Source: Providencia hangzhouensis (lineage in GTDB: Bacteria > Pseudomonadota > Gammaproteobacteria > Enterobacterales > Enterobacteriaceae). From it: DNA of 64,000 nucleotides. Location of the stretch: assembly GCF_029193595.2 (NCBI RefSeq), contig NZ_CP135052.1, positions 3,720,001-3,784,000 on the forward strand, read 5' to 3'. The translations under genes were made by a program, and so were the position numbers. The notes under the pieces are model-generated. The model ran no database searches. It was not told where the DNA came from and worked only from the letters and a program-made list of their open reading frames with translations. How positions within the stretch are numbered: the first letter of the stretch is position 1; every line of letters starts with the position of its first letter. This document shows, piece by piece, positions 1 to 9,317 of this stretch.

Positions 1-603
1 AAAACAACGACCTTTTATATGGTGGTGGGTATTGTTCAGCGGGACGCTGGCAAAATTATGATTGATGGTGAAGATATCAGCCTTCTACCGCTGCATGAAC
101 GTGCGCGCCGTGGAATTGGTTATCTTCCTCAAGAAGCCTCAATTTTTCGCCGCCTCAGTGTTTATGATAACTTAATGGCTGTGTTAGAAATTCGCGAAGA
201 TTTGAGTTCCCAGCAACGTAAAGAACGTGCTGAAGAACTGATGGAAGAATTTAGTATTACTCATCTTCGCGACAGCATGGGGCAGTCGCTATCCGGTGGG
301 GAGCGCCGCCGTGTGGAAATTGCTCGTGCACTTGCTGCTAACCCAAAATTTATTTTATTAGACGAACCTTTTGCGGGTGTTGACCCTATTTCCGTCTTAG
401 ATATCAAAAAAATTATTCAGCACTTAAGGGATTACGGCCTCGGTGTGCTAATCACCGACCATAACGTGCGTGAAACCTTAGATGTGTGTGAAAGAGCCTA
501 TATTGTCAGCCAAGGGCACTTAATTGCTCATGGGTCACCAACCATGATCTTAGAGAACGAGCAAGTAAAACGTGTATACTTGGGTGAAGGTTTCCGGTTA
601 TAA
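1..603 (+). CDS. lptB: LptB, LPS-export ABC ATPase (5' truncated by window)
   Basis: LptB is the cytoplasmic ATPase that powers the LptB2FGC complex, which extracts lipopolysaccharide from the inner membrane. The reading frame is already open at base 1, inside the Walker A motif (the K-T-T is visible). About 40 N-terminal residues of the usual ~241 are therefore missing, and 200 are visible. The Q-loop region, the LSGGERRR signature, the Walker [13 protein letters not shown] and the switch histidine in ITDHNVRE are all present. The protein ends GEGFRL, close to the E. coli C-terminus. It is followed by rpoN, the standard enteric order. The identification is secure from sequence and synteny. 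Confidence 0.97.
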   Translation, partial: KTTTFYMVVGIVQRDAGKIMIDGEDISLLPLHERARRGIGYLPQEASIFRRLSVYDNLMAVLEIREDLSSQQRKERAEELMEEFSITHLRDSMGQSLSGGERRRVEIARALAANPKFILLDEPFAGVDPISVLDIKKIIQHLRDYGLGVLITDHNVRETLDVCERAYIVSQGHLIAHGSPTMILENEQVKRVYLGEGFRL

Positions 604-645
604 ATTATCGTGTTGTCATTTTTTTAGGGAGATTAAAGCAGATTC

Positions 646-2091
646 ATGAAGCAAAGTTTGCAGCTTAGAGTCAGTCAACAACTTGCAATGACCCCTCAAT
701 TGCAGCAGGCTATCCGCTTGTTGCAGCTGTCTACACTTGAGCTTCAGCAAGAAATTCAACTCGCCTTGGAAACAAACCCACTGCTTGAGCAAGAAGAATT
801 AAATCCCGAGACTGAATCTATTGACTCCCTGAATGAAAATGCGGATACCAGTGAGCTTGATACCAAAGATGCGCTCGAAAACCATGATATGCCGGATGAG
901 CTCCCTTTAGATACTAATTGGGATGAAATATATACGGCAGGAACGCCGTCAGGCACCAGTAATGATTATAATTTTGATGAACTCCCTGTTTATCAAGGTG
1001 AAACTACGCAAACATTACAAGATTACCTGACGTGGCAAGCTGAACTGACCCCTTTTACTGACACGGACAGAGCAATAGCTACAGCTATTATTGATTCAAT
1101 AGATGATTCCGGTTACCTGACAACAGCCATTTCTGATATACATGAAGGGATTGATAACCCAGAGATTAGTATTGAAGAAGTCATTGCTGTCCTAAAACGT
1201 ATTCAGCATTTCGACCCATTGGGTGTCGCAGCACAAGACTTAAAAGAGTGTTTATTAATCCAATTGTCACTCTACCCTAAGGAAACAGATGGGCTACAAG
1301 ATGCAAAGCTCATTATCAGTAATCATATTGATTTATTGGCTAACCGTGACTTTCGTCAGTTAGGGAAATTAACTCGTTTAAAAGAAGATGCCCTAAAAAC
1401 TGCGATAGACTTAATTTTAACGCTGAATCCAAAACCAGGCCAATCCATCAATACTGGGGAGTCGGAATACGTTATTCCAGATGTTTTAGTGAAAAAAATC
1501 GCAGGGCACTGGCAAGTTGAATTAAATACAGATAGCATCCCTAAACTAAGTATTAATAACCATTATGCTTCGATGCTAAACAATTCAGCAAATGAAGATG
1601 ATTCTCAATATATTCGTAGTCATCTACAAGATGCAAAATGGCTGATTAAAAGCCTTGAGAGCCGCCATGAGACACTATTAAAAGTCGCGACTTGTATTGT
1701 AGAACAGCAACAAGAATTCTTTGAGCTGGGTGAGGAACACATGAAACCGATGATACTGGCCGATATCGCCTATCAAGTGGACATGCATGAATCAACTATC
1801 TCACGAGTGACAACTCAAAAGTTTCTCCATAGCCCACGAGGCATTTTTGAGTTGAAATATTTTTTCTCCAGCCATGTCAATACGGACACAGGTGGCGAAG
1901 CCTCCTCAACCGCAATTCGAGCATTGGTGAAAAAACTGGTTGCTGCTGAAAACCCAGCAAAACCATTGAGTGACAGTAAATTGACGAGTATGCTTGCAGA
2001 ACAAGGCATTCAAGTCGCTCGCAGAACTGTTGCTAAGTATCGAGAATCGTTATCCATTCCGCCCTCTAACCAGCGTAAACAACTGGTTTAA
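646..2091 (+). CDS. rpoN: RNA polymerase sigma-54 factor
   Basis: RpoN is the alternative sigma factor for -24/-12 promoters, which need enhancer-binding activators. The 481 residues match the usual ~477. The N-terminus is region I, glutamine- and leucine-rich ([16 protein letters not shown]). An acidic region II follows at about residues 50-120. The core-binding domain and a C-terminal DNA-binding domain come next, with the RpoN box ([10 protein letters not shown]) near residue 460. It lies in the conserved lptB-rpoN-hpf-ptsN-rapZ-npr block, 42 nt after lptB. A GGGAG stretch lies upstream of the start at a rather long spacing. Confidence 0.98.
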   Translation: MKQSLQLRVSQQLAMTPQLQQAIRLLQLSTLELQQEIQLALETNPLLEQEELNPETESIDSLNENADTSELDTKDALENHDMPDELPLDTNWDEIYTAGTPSGTSNDYNFDELPVYQGETTQTLQDYLTWQAELTPFTDTDRAIATAIIDSIDDSGYLTTAISDIHEGIDNPEISIEEVIAVLKRIQHFDPLGVAAQDLKECLLIQLSLYPKETDGLQDAKLIISNHIDLLANRDFRQLGKLTRLKEDALKTAIDLILTLNPKPGQSINTGESEYVIPDVLVKKIAGHWQVELNTDSIPKLSINNHYASMLNNSANEDDSQYIRSHLQDAKWLIKSLESRHETLLKVATCIVEQQQEFFELGEEHMKPMILADIAYQVDMHESTISRVTTQKFLHSPRGIFELKYFFSSHVNTDTGGEASSTAIRALVKKLVAAENPAKPLSDSKLTSMLAEQGIQVARRTVAKYRESLSIPPSNQRKQLV

Positions 2092-2113
2092 TTGATAAAA
2101 TAAGGAAGATTGT

Positions 2114-2401
2114 ATGGAATTTCAGATTACTGGACACAATATTGAAGTTACTCCTGCATTGCGCGAGACTGTTGAGAAAAAACTCAAAAAATTGGAGCAA
2201 TTGTTTGATCGCATTAACGGTATCCAAGTTGTCTTGAAAGTTGAAAAAGTTCAGCAAATTGCTGAAGCAACCGTGCAAGTTAATGGAGCGGATCTCCACG
2301 CATCAGCGGAAGAAAATGATATGTACGCTGCTATAGATATACTCGTAGACAAGCTGTCGCGCCAATTAACCAAACATAAAGAAAAACTGAGACAACATTA
2401 A
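2114..2401 (+). CDS. hpf: Ribosome hibernation promoting factor HPF
   Basis: The 95-residue length is that of short-form HPF, which binds the 30S decoding region and promotes 100S dimer formation in stationary phase. The sequence begins MEFQITGHNIEVTPALRE and contains the beta-alpha-beta-beta-beta-alpha fold characteristic of the YfiA/HPF family, with a basic C-terminal helix (KLSRQLTKHKEKLRQH). There is no long-form C-terminal dimerisation domain. An AAGGAAG ribosome site precedes the ATG. It lies 22 nt after rpoN and is probably cotranscribed with it. Confidence 0.97.
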   Translation: MEFQITGHNIEVTPALRETVEKKLKKLEQLFDRINGIQVVLKVEKVQQIAEATVQVNGADLHASAEENDMYAAIDILVDKLSRQLTKHKEKLRQH

Positions 2402-2494
2402 TGCATTGATGCGGCTTATTAATTAGCCGAATAATGTTTCAAACCAGATGGTGGGATACACCATCTGGTTTTGTAGTCCTAAGTGAACAATAAA

Positions 2495-2962
2495 ATGAAT
2501 AGTGATATAGAAATCCAGTTAAACGTTGTTTTATCATCAGCCTGTACACGTAATAATATTGTGTGCACGAGTAAAAAAAGAGCTTTAGAAATTATTAGTG
2601 AGCTGGCTGCCGTTGAATTGGAATTACCTGAAAATACGGTATTTGAAGCGTTATTAACCAGAGAAAAAGTTGGCACAACAGGTATTGGTGGTGGTATTGC
2701 CATTCCTCATGGAAAGCTGAATGAAGGTGAAAGTAGCCGTGCTGTCGGTGTTTTTTTACATTTAGAAGAACCGATTGCTTTTGATGCAATTGATAATCAA
2801 CCTGTTGACTTGCTTTTCGCCTTACTTGTGCCATCTGACCAATGTAAAACGCACCTGCATACGTTGTCGCTTATCGCCAAAAAACTAGCCGATAAAACGC
2901 TCTGTAAACGCCTACGCAGTGCACAAAGTGATGAAGAGCTATACAGCATAATTACAGAGTAA
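2495..2962 (+). CDS. ptsN: Nitrogen PTS enzyme IIA (EIIA-Ntr)
   Basis: PtsN is the terminal phosphoacceptor of the nitrogen phosphotransferase chain PtsP-NPr-PtsN. It regulates potassium uptake and other processes rather than carrying sugar. The phosphorylated histidine lies in AIPHGK at about residue 72. The ATG at 2495 gives 155 residues and an N-terminus that aligns with E. coli (MNSDIEIQLNVVL). An in-frame GTG at 2483 would add four residues but has no better ribosome site. Its partner npr lies two genes downstream. Confidence 0.95.
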   Translation: MNSDIEIQLNVVLSSACTRNNIVCTSKKRALEIISELAAVELELPENTVFEALLTREKVGTTGIGGGIAIPHGKLNEGESSRAVGVFLHLEEPIAFDAIDNQPVDLLFALLVPSDQCKTHLHTLSLIAKKLADKTLCKRLRSAQSDEELYSIITE

Positions 2963-3081
2963 GTGATAAATTATGTATCTTGCCATATGCAAATGATATT
3001 GTTATGGTTTCTAAATAATATTAATTGGCAAGTACTGCTTTTCAAGAAACTCATTATTAGGAAACAAAAGGGAGCAAGCTC

Positions 3082-3933
3082 ATGGTGCTGATGATAGTCA
3101 GCGGCCGTTCCGGTTCGGGGAAATCCGTTGCCTTACGTGCGCTGGAAGATATGGGTTTCTATTGCGTAGATAACCTACCGGTTGTATTACTACCGGAGTT
3201 AGCGAATTCACTGGCTGATCGTAACATTTCAGCAGCGGTTAGTATCGACGTGCGTAATATGCCCGATAATCCAGAGATTTTCGAAGAAGCGATTGATAAA
3301 TTGCCTTCAACCTTCTCTCCTCAATTGTTGTTTCTAGATGCTGACCGCAACACGCTTATTCGCCGTTACAGTGACACTCGTCGGTTGCACCCACTTTCAA
3401 GTAAAAATCTTTCACTTGAGAGCGCAATAGATGAAGAAAATGAGTTACTTGAGCCTTTACGCTCTCGTGCTGATTTAGTCATCGATACTTCTGAAATGTC
3501 CGTTCATGAATTAGCTGAAATGCTAAGAACACGTTTGATGGGCAAGCGTGAGCGTGAACTGACAATGGTGTTTGAATCCTTTGGTTTCAAACATGGTATT
3601 CCTATTGATGCCGATTATGTATTCGATGTACGGTTTTTACCCAACCCACACTGGGACCCGAAATTGCGCCCGATGACAGGCCTTGACCGGCCAGTCGCTG
3701 CATTCTTGGATAGGCATACTGAAGTCCATAACTTCATCTATCAAACTCGTAGCTATTTAGAATTATGGCTGCCGATGTTAGAAACCAATAACCGTAGCTA
3801 CTTAACTGTTGCAATTGGCTGTACGGGAGGTAAACACCGTTCCGTGTATGTCGCAGAGCAACTTGCCGACTATTTCCGTTCCCGTGGTAAAAACGTGCAG
3901 TCACGCCACAGAACATTGGAAAAGCGCAAATAA
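3082..3933 (+). CDS. rapZ: RapZ, RNase adaptor for GlmZ/GlmY control
   Basis: RapZ binds the small RNAs GlmZ and GlmY and directs RNase E to GlmZ, so controlling glmS and amino-sugar synthesis. The 283 residues match the usual 284. A Walker A (GRSGSGKS) lies at residues 8-15. The C-terminal domain carries [16 protein letters not shown] and ends in a basic tail (RHRTLEKRK), the RNA-binding region. GGGAG lies just upstream of the ATG. The 119-nt gap after ptsN shows no clear terminator, so it is probably read with the operon. Confidence 0.96.
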   Translation: MVLMIVSGRSGSGKSVALRALEDMGFYCVDNLPVVLLPELANSLADRNISAAVSIDVRNMPDNPEIFEEAIDKLPSTFSPQLLFLDADRNTLIRRYSDTRRLHPLSSKNLSLESAIDEENELLEPLRSRADLVIDTSEMSVHELAEMLRTRLMGKRERELTMVFESFGFKHGIPIDADYVFDVRFLPNPHWDPKLRPMTGLDRPVAAFLDRHTEVHNFIYQTRSYLELWLPMLETNNRSYLTVAIGCTGGKHRSVYVAEQLADYFRSRGKNVQSRHRTLEKRK

Positions 3934-3938
3934 CAGCA

Positions 3939-4211
3939 ATGACAGTAAAAGCCACAATAACGCTCAAAAATCGGCTTGGAATGCATGCAAGGCCTGCTAT
4001 GTTACTCTATGATTTAGTTAAACAATTTAACTCAAGAGTTATTTTGCGTAATAATAATCAAATTGAGGCTGAGGCCGATAGCGTTATTGCGATGTTGATG
4101 TTAGACTCAGAACAAGGCAGTAAGATTGATATCGAAGTTAGCGGCCCAGATGAAAACCAGGCCTTGTCCGCAATTATCAACCTATTCGAAAACAGGTTTG
4201 ATGAAGAATAG
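3939..4211 (+). CDS. ptsO: Nitrogen PTS phosphocarrier NPr
   Basis: NPr is the HPr-like protein that relays phosphate from EI-Ntr (PtsP) to PtsN. It has 90 residues with the phosphorylated histidine at H16 in GMHARP. The usual Ser-46-like segment is present as DSVIAMLML. The start lies only 5 nt after the rapZ stop, so its ribosome site is inside rapZ and translation is probably coupled. It is the last gene of the rpoN operon, and a hairpin terminator follows at 4251. Confidence 0.96.
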   Translation: MTVKATITLKNRLGMHARPAMLLYDLVKQFNSRVILRNNNQIEAEADSVIAMLMLDSEQGSKIDIEVSGPDENQALSAIINLFENRFDEE

Positions 4212-4250
4212 CTGATATCGCTGATGAAAAGCAGCTGAGTTTCAAGCTAG

Positions 4251-4280
4251 CTACTGATAATATCAATCAGTAGATTTTTA
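4251..4280 (+). terminator. Rho-independent terminator after ptsO
   Basis: CTACTGAT and ATCAGTAG form a perfect 8-bp stem around a 7-nt loop, followed by ATTTTTATC. It is placed 40 nt after the ptsO stop and would end the rpoN-ptsO operon. Confidence 0.7.
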
Positions 4281-4293
4281 TCTAGGCAGGCTT

Positions 4294-4315
4294 AGAGATC
4301 GTGATCATGATCTCT
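4294..4315. promoter_or_regulatory. 22-bp near-perfect palindrome upstream of rnk
   Basis: The sequence reads AGAGATC, then GTGATCAT, then GATCTCT. It equals its own reverse complement apart from one symmetric pair. It could be an operator for the rnk promoter or a second terminator hairpin, since it is followed by TCCCTTTAA. No regulator can be named. Confidence 0.4.
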
Positions 4316-4366
4316 TCCCTTTAAAGCGTATAGCGCCTAATATTTTAAACAAACTTATTTCTAGCG

Positions 4367-4400
4367 ACACCCCCTACCTTATGGGTGGGGGGTGTTTGCT
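4367..4400 (+). terminator. Strong GC hairpin in front of rnk (terminator or leader attenuator)
   Basis: ACACCCCCTACC (4367-4378) pairs with GGTGGGGGGTGT (4384-4395) over 12 bp, including one G-U, around a 5-nt loop. TTTGCTTTG follows. The hairpin lies 26-60 nt before the rnk ATG, inside its likely leader. It is either a second terminator for the upstream operon or an attenuator of rnk. Confidence 0.5.
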
Positions 4401-4425
4401 TTGTATGTCTCTATTGGAGTGTGGT

Positions 4426-4836
4426 ATGACAAAGCCAACAATTATTATCAATGATTTAGATGCTGAACGTTTAGATGCACTGATGGAACAGCCGGCTTAT
4501 GCGGGCACACCAGTTGCCGAAGCGCTCAATGATGAACTTGACCGTGCAGATATCTTAAGCCCGCAAGAGATCCCTGCGGATGTGGTCACGATGAACAGTA
4601 CCGTTCGCTTTTTGGATTTAATCAGCAACGAAGAACGCACACGCACCTTAGTTTACCCTGCGTCCCTGAAAGATAGTGCAGAGCAGCTGTCTGTTATGGC
4701 ACCGATTGGGGCAGCTTTGTTGGGATTGCATGTAAACGATGAAATCAGCTGGGAACTGCCAAACGGTGTTCAAACGCGTGTTCGCGTACTGGAAATCGTT
4801 TATCAGCCAGAAGCGGCTGGTGAGTTCCACCGTTAA
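4426..4836 (+). CDS. rnk: Rnk, GreA-family regulator of nucleoside diphosphate kinase
   Basis: Rnk is a small RNA-polymerase-binding protein of the GreA/Rnk family that affects NDP-kinase levels. The ATG at 4426 gives 136 residues, exactly the E. coli length, beginning [17 protein letters not shown] with TTGGAG seven bases upstream. An in-frame ATG at 4381 would add 15 residues but lies inside the GC hairpin and has no ribosome site. The C-terminal FKBP-like domain carries [23 protein letters not shown]. In E. coli rnk is not next to ptsO, so the position differs. Confidence 0.93.
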   Translation: MTKPTIIINDLDAERLDALMEQPAYAGTPVAEALNDELDRADILSPQEIPADVVTMNSTVRFLDLISNEERTRTLVYPASLKDSAEQLSVMAPIGAALLGLHVNDEISWELPNGVQTRVRVLEIVYQPEAAGEFHR

Positions 4837-4916
4837 TAACGATAACGGCTGAATTAAGGAAGGCTTAGCGAAAAAAGTTTTATTTAAAAAACTCAGGTAA
4901 GTCCTCTGACATATTC

Positions 4917-4942
4917 AGGCACTCAATTGAGTGCCTTTTTTG
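4917..4942 (+). terminator. Rho-independent terminator after rnk
   Basis: AGGCACTCAATTGAGTGCCT is a perfect 20-bp palindrome that folds into a hairpin and is followed by a T run (4936-4941). It ends rnk transcription and lies 34 nt before the convergent pmbA stop. Confidence 0.85.
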
Positions 4943-4969
4943 TTGCCTTTAAATGGGCAGAGTAGAAAC

Positions 4970-6310
4970 CTACTCCCCGGCAATACTCATTTCTGGGATC
5001 AGTACCGAACCACACTGAATATTACTGCGAGTTTCAATATCATCAGCGATAGTAACCATATTCGCCCACATCTCTTTTAGGTTACCAGCAATGGTAATCT
5101 CACTCACAGGATACTGAATTTCACCGTTTTCGACCCAAAAACCTGAAGCCCCACGAGAGTAATCACCAGTGATACCACTAACCCCTTGTCCCATTAATTC
5201 AGTAACGACTAGCCCTGTTCCCATTTGTTTCAGCAATGCTTCGAATGAAAGCCCTTGCCCTGCAATACGCCAGTTATGGATGCCTCCAGCATGCCCAGTA
5301 CTTTGTAAACCCAATTTTCTTGCAGAATAGCTGGTCATTAACCACGTTTGCAAAACGCCATTTTCGACAATATTGCGCTCACAAGTGCGTACGCCTTCGC
5401 TATCAAAAGGTGATGACGCCAACCCGCCCATTAAATGGGGTTGCTCATTGATAGTTAGCCAGCTTGGTAAAATTTGCTTTCCTAAGCTATCGAGTAAGAA
5501 AGAAGATTTACGGTAAATACTGCTGCCACTAATGGCACCAACTAAGTGACCAAATAGGCCTGTTGCCACTTCTGCAGCAAAAATAACAGGGGCTTTCATT
5601 GTCGGTAATTTACGTGGCGATAAACGAGACAAAGTACGACGAGCACACTCCTGCCCAACCCACTCAGGCGACTGTAATGCCCCTAAGCTACGGCCAATCG
5701 TATAAGCGTAATCACGCTCCATTTCACCATTTTGCTCAGCAATCACACAACTTGACATCGAATAGCGGCTTGAACAATAGCTTTGCAGCATGCCATGGGA
5801 GTTACCAAATACACGAACCCCGTAGTGCCCATTAAAGCTACCGCCTTCCGTATTCACAATGCGGGAGTCTGCATTTAATGCTGACATTTCCGCAATCGAC
5901 GCTAAGCGGATCGCCTCTTCAGGAGAAAGTTCGCTCGCTTGAAACAAATTGAGGTCTGGTGCTTCAAAAGCCAGCAAAGATTTGTCTGCCGGCCCTGCAC
6001 ACGGGTCTTCTGAGGTATAGTTAGCAATATCAATTGCCGCCTGAACAGTCCGTTCAATAGCTTCAGGGCTTAAATCTGTTGAAGACGCACTGCCTTTACG
6101 TTGTTGATAATAAACAGTGATCCCTAGCGCTCCATCACTGTTAAACTCAACATTTTCGACTTCCCCTTGGCGGGTACTTACACTAATCCCAGTGCTTTTG
6201 TTTACTGCGACTTCCGCAGCATCACAACGTGTTTTAGCAAATTCTAATGCGTGCGCGACGGCTTCTTCGAGTTTTTTACGTTGTTCGGTGACTTGTTCAG
6301 TTACACTCAT
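4970..6310 (-). CDS. pmbA: PmbA/TldE, subunit of the TldD/TldE metalloprotease
   Basis: PmbA (TldE) is the non-catalytic partner of TldD. The heterodimer is a cytosolic protease that degrades unfolded peptides and in E. coli processes microcin B17 and degrades CcdA. The 446 residues match the usual ~450. Family segments [18 protein letters not shown] and [17 protein letters not shown] lie in the C-terminal half. There is no HExxxH, as expected for the TldE subunit. It is divergent from darP, as in E. coli; tldD lies about 3 kb downstream. Confidence 0.96.
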   Translation of the reverse strand: MSVTEQVTEQRKKLEEAVAHALEFAKTRCDAAEVAVNKSTGISVSTRQGEVENVEFNSDGALGITVYYQQRKGSASSTDLSPEAIERTVQAAIDIANYTSEDPCAGPADKSLLAFEAPDLNLFQASELSPEEAIRLASIAEMSALNADSRIVNTEGGSFNGHYGVRVFGNSHGMLQSYCSSRYSMSSCVIAEQNGEMERDYAYTIGRSLGALQSPEWVGQECARRTLSRLSPRKLPTMKAPVIFAAEVATGLFGHLVGAISGSSIYRKSSFLLDSLGKQILPSWLTINEQPHLMGGLASSPFDSEGVRTCERNIVENGVLQTWLMTSYSARKLGLQSTGHAGGIHNWRIAGQGLSFEALLKQMGTGLVVTELMGQGVSGITGDYSRGASGFWVENGEIQYPVSEITIAGNLKEMWANMVTIADDIETRSNIQCGSVLIPEMSIAGE

Positions 6311-6495
6311 GCTTTAGTCCAATCAATAATGTGGGGGAAACGTGATTTTCTGCCCTAACAAGCAAATGCTAGGTAGTCATAGAGGGGTTTTCCCAGTTAC
6401 AATATATAATAGATGAATGTTAACACTCACAACACAGTAAATCATATTAATTACGCGTAATTAAACCACTGTGTTCGGTAAAAAGGAAAATCGAT

Positions 6496-7041
6496 ATGGC
6501 CAAACAGCCTGATGACTGGCTGGATGATATCCCAGCGCCGCAAGACGAAGAAGACGAGGAAATCATTTGGGTCAGTAAAAGCGAAATTAAACGCGATGCT
6601 GAGATCCTCAAAAAGTTAGGGGCTGAGCTCGTTGATTTAAGTAAAAGTGAATTAGAACGCATCCCGTTAGATACTCAATTACTTGAAGCCATTGAACTTG
6701 CCCAAAAAATCAAACGTGAAGGCCGTCGCCGCCAATTGCAATTGATTGGTAAGTTATTACGTTCACGTGAGGTTGAGCCCATTACTGAGGCTCTGGACAA
6801 GCTTAAAAACCGCCACAACCAGCAAGTGGTAATTTTACATAAACTGGAAGACTTACGTACCCGTTTATTAGATGGCGGTGATGAAGTCATTGAAGACGTG
6901 GTTGCCCTGTTCCCACAAACAGACAGGCAACAACTGCGTGCATTAGTCCGTAATGCAAAAAAAGAGCGTGAAGGCAACAAACCGCCGAAAGCTTATCGCC
7001 AAATCTTTCAATATTTGAAAGATCTCTCTGAAATGGCTTAA
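6496..7041 (+). CDS. darP: DarP, 50S ribosomal subunit maturation factor
   Basis: DarP (formerly YjgA) assists late 50S assembly. The 181 residues compare with 183 in E. coli. The acidic N-terminus ([20 protein letters not shown]), [14 protein letters not shown] and the C-terminal [17 protein letters not shown] are family hallmarks. AAAAGGAAAATCGAT provides the ribosome site. It is divergent from pmbA across a 185-nt gap that should hold both promoters. A clear terminator follows. Confidence 0.96.
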   Translation: MAKQPDDWLDDIPAPQDEEDEEIIWVSKSEIKRDAEILKKLGAELVDLSKSELERIPLDTQLLEAIELAQKIKREGRRRQLQLIGKLLRSREVEPITEALDKLKNRHNQQVVILHKLEDLRTRLLDGGDEVIEDVVALFPQTDRQQLRALVRNAKKEREGNKPPKAYRQIFQYLKDLSEMA

Positions 7042-7047
7042 TGAATT

Positions 7048-7080
7048 ATCCCCTATGCTACGGCTAGGGGATTTTTTTTT
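7048..7080 (+). terminator. Rho-independent terminator after darP
   Basis: ATCCCCTA and TAGGGGAT form an 8-bp stem around a 9-nt loop, followed by eight T residues, immediately after the darP stop. Confidence 0.9.
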
Positions 7081-7214
7081 GTAAATTAAGCAATAATCTG
7101 AAAAAGCCAGAAGCGTGTTGATAGCGCTGCCGAAACAACCTATCATGCCATTGTTAGACATACTCTGACCCGTATTATCGCGGCTGCTGAACCCCGATAA
7201 ATAATGAGGAAGAT

Positions 7215-7448
7215 ATGGATAATACCCGAAATAGAGCATGGCGCAGAGCCAAAGCTCGAATCAATAAATCCCGTGATCAACTAAATTCACGACTAGTTGA
7301 CTGCTATACACCTGAAAAAAACTGGAAACAGATGTACGATCGAAGCGAAAAAATGATCCGTGCAGCCCAATTAGGTATGGCATACCCGCAAGTAAGTAAT
7401 ATACAGCTTGCCCGTATTAGCCTTGAAGAGATACACAACAACTCGTGA
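7215..7448 (+). CDS. Small basic protein of unknown function, coupled to phosphatase
   Basis: This gene encodes 77 residues and I do not recognise the family. The N-terminal third is arginine- and lysine-rich (NRAWRRAKARINKSRDQLNSR); the rest is predicted to be mostly helical. No signal peptide, membrane segment or cysteine pair is seen. It has a good ribosome site (GAGGAAG) seven bases before ATG. Its TGA overlaps the GTG start of the next gene (GTGA), so the two are very likely translated together. The basic character would suit nucleic-acid or protein binding, but that is only a guess. Confidence 0.7.
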   Translation: MDNTRNRAWRRAKARINKSRDQLNSRLVDCYTPEKNWKQMYDRSEKMIRAAQLGMAYPQVSNIQLARISLEEIHNNS

Positions 7449-7774
7449 ATATTTTATTCATTTGCAGTAAAAACCAATGGCGTAGTCCAACCGCTGAACA
7501 GATCTGGCGCAACCATGAAAGTTGGGTCACCCGTTCAGCGGGAACGAGCCGCAATGCGAAGCGCCCTGTTAATGCGGATTTAATCCGCTGGGCAGATGTA
7601 ATTTTTGTGATGGAGCAAAAACATAAAAACCGCTTAAAAGCAGATTTCCCCCGCCTTTTGGAATACAAACCGCTTCATGTTCTGGATATTCCTGATGATT
7701 ACCCATATATGGACCCAGAGTTGATTGAAATACTCAAAACCAGTGTGCCTAGTATTCTTACCAACCATAACTAG
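7445..7774 (+). CDS. Low-molecular-weight protein-tyrosine-phosphatase-like protein
   Basis: The start is GTG at 7445 and the product has 109 residues. The P-loop CSKNQWRS (C7, R13) fits the CX5R(S/T) signature of LMW phosphotyrosine phosphatases close to the N-terminus, as in that fold. A later DDYPYMDPELIEIL could supply the general-acid aspartate. It is shorter than classical Wzb-type enzymes (~145 residues), and no capsule kinase or export gene lies nearby. It is translationally coupled to the upstream 77-residue gene and overlaps the convergent hydrolase by 4 nt. A compact phosphatase or arsenate-reductase-like role is likely; the substrate is unknown. Confidence 0.8.
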   Translation: MNILFICSKNQWRSPTAEQIWRNHESWVTRSAGTSRNAKRPVNADLIRWADVIFVMEQKHKNRLKADFPRLLEYKPLHVLDIPDDYPYMDPELIEILKTSVPSILTNHN

Positions 7775-8358
7775 CTAAAATGCGTTTTGATCGTATCAAG
7801 TAGTGTTTTGAACTCAGTATAGCCTTCTCTATCAAGGAAATGCCCAGCAGATTCCTCAATAATAACCTGTGTTTTTAAGGCCTCTGCCAATGCTTTCGAA
7901 GACCCCGGCGACACAATTTCATCATTGGTTGATATAATCGATATTCGATTATTTGCCACTTTTATGAGTTCGTCATAATTCAATGGTTCAACGGTGTGAG
8001 GCTGTAATTCAGGCAATGTAGGCTGTTCTTCGTCAAACCCTGATACCAATACATAACCTGCCACCGATTGCCCTGCATGTTGAAGAAACCGCAATGCAGT
8101 AACGCAACCTAAGCTATGGCCAATCAAAATCGTATTTTCATCAATATCAAAAGGTAAATGCTGCAAGCGCTGCTGCCACCTTTCAGGGTTGGGGGCTAAA
8201 GAGTCAGGCATGGTGGGGACGTTAACAAAAGCGCCTAAGGCTTCAAGCTCTGATTTCAACCATGGAAACCAATTTTTTTCAGGGGATGCCGTGTAGCCAT
8301 GAACAATAAGAAATTTTTTTTCTTTTAGTGGAAATGCAGTGCAAGTAACGTTATTCAT
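7771..8358 (-). CDS. RBBP9/YdeN-type serine alpha/beta hydrolase
   Basis: The 195 residues belong to the RBBP9/YdeN family of small alpha/beta hydrolases. The nucleophile elbow is GHSLG with Ser82. The aspartate is D146 in STNDEIVSP and the histidine is H173 in AGHFLDREG, completing a catalytic triad in the expected order. An HGYTASPEKNW segment near residue 20 is the usual oxyanion or family motif. There is no signal peptide, so it is cytosolic. The natural substrate is unknown. It converges on the small phosphatase gene and is probably a single-gene unit. Confidence 0.88.
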   Translation of the reverse strand: MNNVTCTAFPLKEKKFLIVHGYTASPEKNWFPWLKSELEALGAFVNVPTMPDSLAPNPERWQQRLQHLPFDIDENTILIGHSLGCVTALRFLQHAGQSVAGYVLVSGFDEEQPTLPELQPHTVEPLNYDELIKVANNRISIISTNDEIVSPGSSKALAEALKTQVIIEESAGHFLDREGYTEFKTLLDTIKTHFS

Positions 8359-8418
8359 CCTAAAGACCCCTATCAGCTCAGTTATCTTATTTAGACTTTA
8401 CCATGAGTGATAGGAATA

Positions 8419-8706
8419 TTAGTTAGAGCTTTTTGTTATATCTAAAGCAAAAATAAACTCTTCTTCCCACATGTCTTGTGCGTCATTCATCACATCAATA
8501 ACATCTGCGAATTTTATACGTTGTTCCGCGGTCATATGTGAAAACGTGATGGTTACAGGTAACTCAATGCCTGCGGAAACCATGTCCCACAAAGCATCAA
8601 GATTATGACCAAACCAATCAGGAAGGGAAAATTGTTGAGCAAATTGGTCATAAAAATCATTCAATGAGTTTATCTGCCTGAAATCAAAGCTCACCTGTTT
8701 GCTCAT
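8419..8706 (-). CDS. Barstar-family RNase inhibitor
   Basis: The ATG at 8706 gives 95 residues with AAAGGAAAT upstream. A longer in-frame reading would reach back into the RNase gene and is unlikely. The inhibitory helix NLDALWD (about residues 35-41) is the barstar signature; its two aspartates and tryptophan contact the barnase active site. It lies 13 nt downstream of the RNase gene on the same strand. That places the cytosolic inhibitor with its cognate enzyme, a standard self-protection arrangement. Confidence 0.9.
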   Translation of the reverse strand: MSKQVSFDFRQINSLNDFYDQFAQQFSLPDWFGHNLDALWDMVSAGIELPVTITFSHMTAEQRIKFADVIDVMNDAQDMWEEEFIFALDITKSSN

Positions 8707-8719
8707 CACGGTATTTCCT

Positions 8720-9208
8720 TTAGTTGACTTGTGTAAAGCTCTTATAATGGTCATGAGTCACAAAAATCATCCCATCTGATGAGTATAGCAAACGGTCCGC
8801 CCCGCGATGACCACAGCGATAATTAATGTCTGCTTCAAACCATTGGCGTCCTTGTGCAATGGGTAAACTTTTCTCACGGTTAGAAAAACGGTCGCCGCCA
8901 ATCGCTCTTCCAGGTAACACATCGCAAAGATTACCTTTTTTCGCATCCCATCCGGCTTCACGGGCTTGTTTTTTCGTCATATAGAAAGCGGGAAGTTTTT
9001 GATATTTTTCCATAAAACTAACCACGTTATCTTGTGCAGTCAGCTTATCAATCGGTTGTGGTGTTTCTTTTGGCGTTATCGCTTCACGAGAAGGTGGATT
9101 GCTTTGATTAACGGATGGTTCAGATGGTGTTTTATCTCCACCATTAAAATAAAGGCTAATCACAATCAAAATAGCCATCAATACGACGGGTAAAAAACGT
9201 TTATTCAT
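8720..9208 (-). CDS. Barnase-like secreted or membrane-anchored ribonuclease
   Basis: The product has 162 residues. An N-terminal hydrophobic segment (FLPVVLMAILIVISLYF, about 5-21) is a signal peptide or anchor, followed by a Pro/Ser/Glu-rich linker. The barnase domain spans about residue 55 to the end. Catalytic residues align with barnase E73, R87 and H102 at E125 (FEADINY), R139 (ADRLLYSS) and H154 (HDHYKSF), with the same 14- and 15-residue spacing. The enzyme should therefore be active. It is paired with the barstar gene directly downstream. Likely roles are extracytoplasmic RNA scavenging or antagonism. Confidence 0.9.
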   Translation of the reverse strand: MNKRFLPVVLMAILIVISLYFNGGDKTPSEPSVNQSNPPSREAITPKETPQPIDKLTAQDNVVSFMEKYQKLPAFYMTKKQAREAGWDAKKGNLCDVLPGRAIGGDRFSNREKSLPIAQGRQWFEADINYRCGHRGADRLLYSSDGMIFVTHDHYKSFTQVN

Positions 9209-9317
9209 AACACCTCAGTTGTTTTGTGCTTTGCAGGCACACAATCGCCCCAGTCACAACATCGACAAGAAGTTGTTACAAGGGCGAGCAGAGCCTAGTT
9301 TATATCGCCAAGAACGA

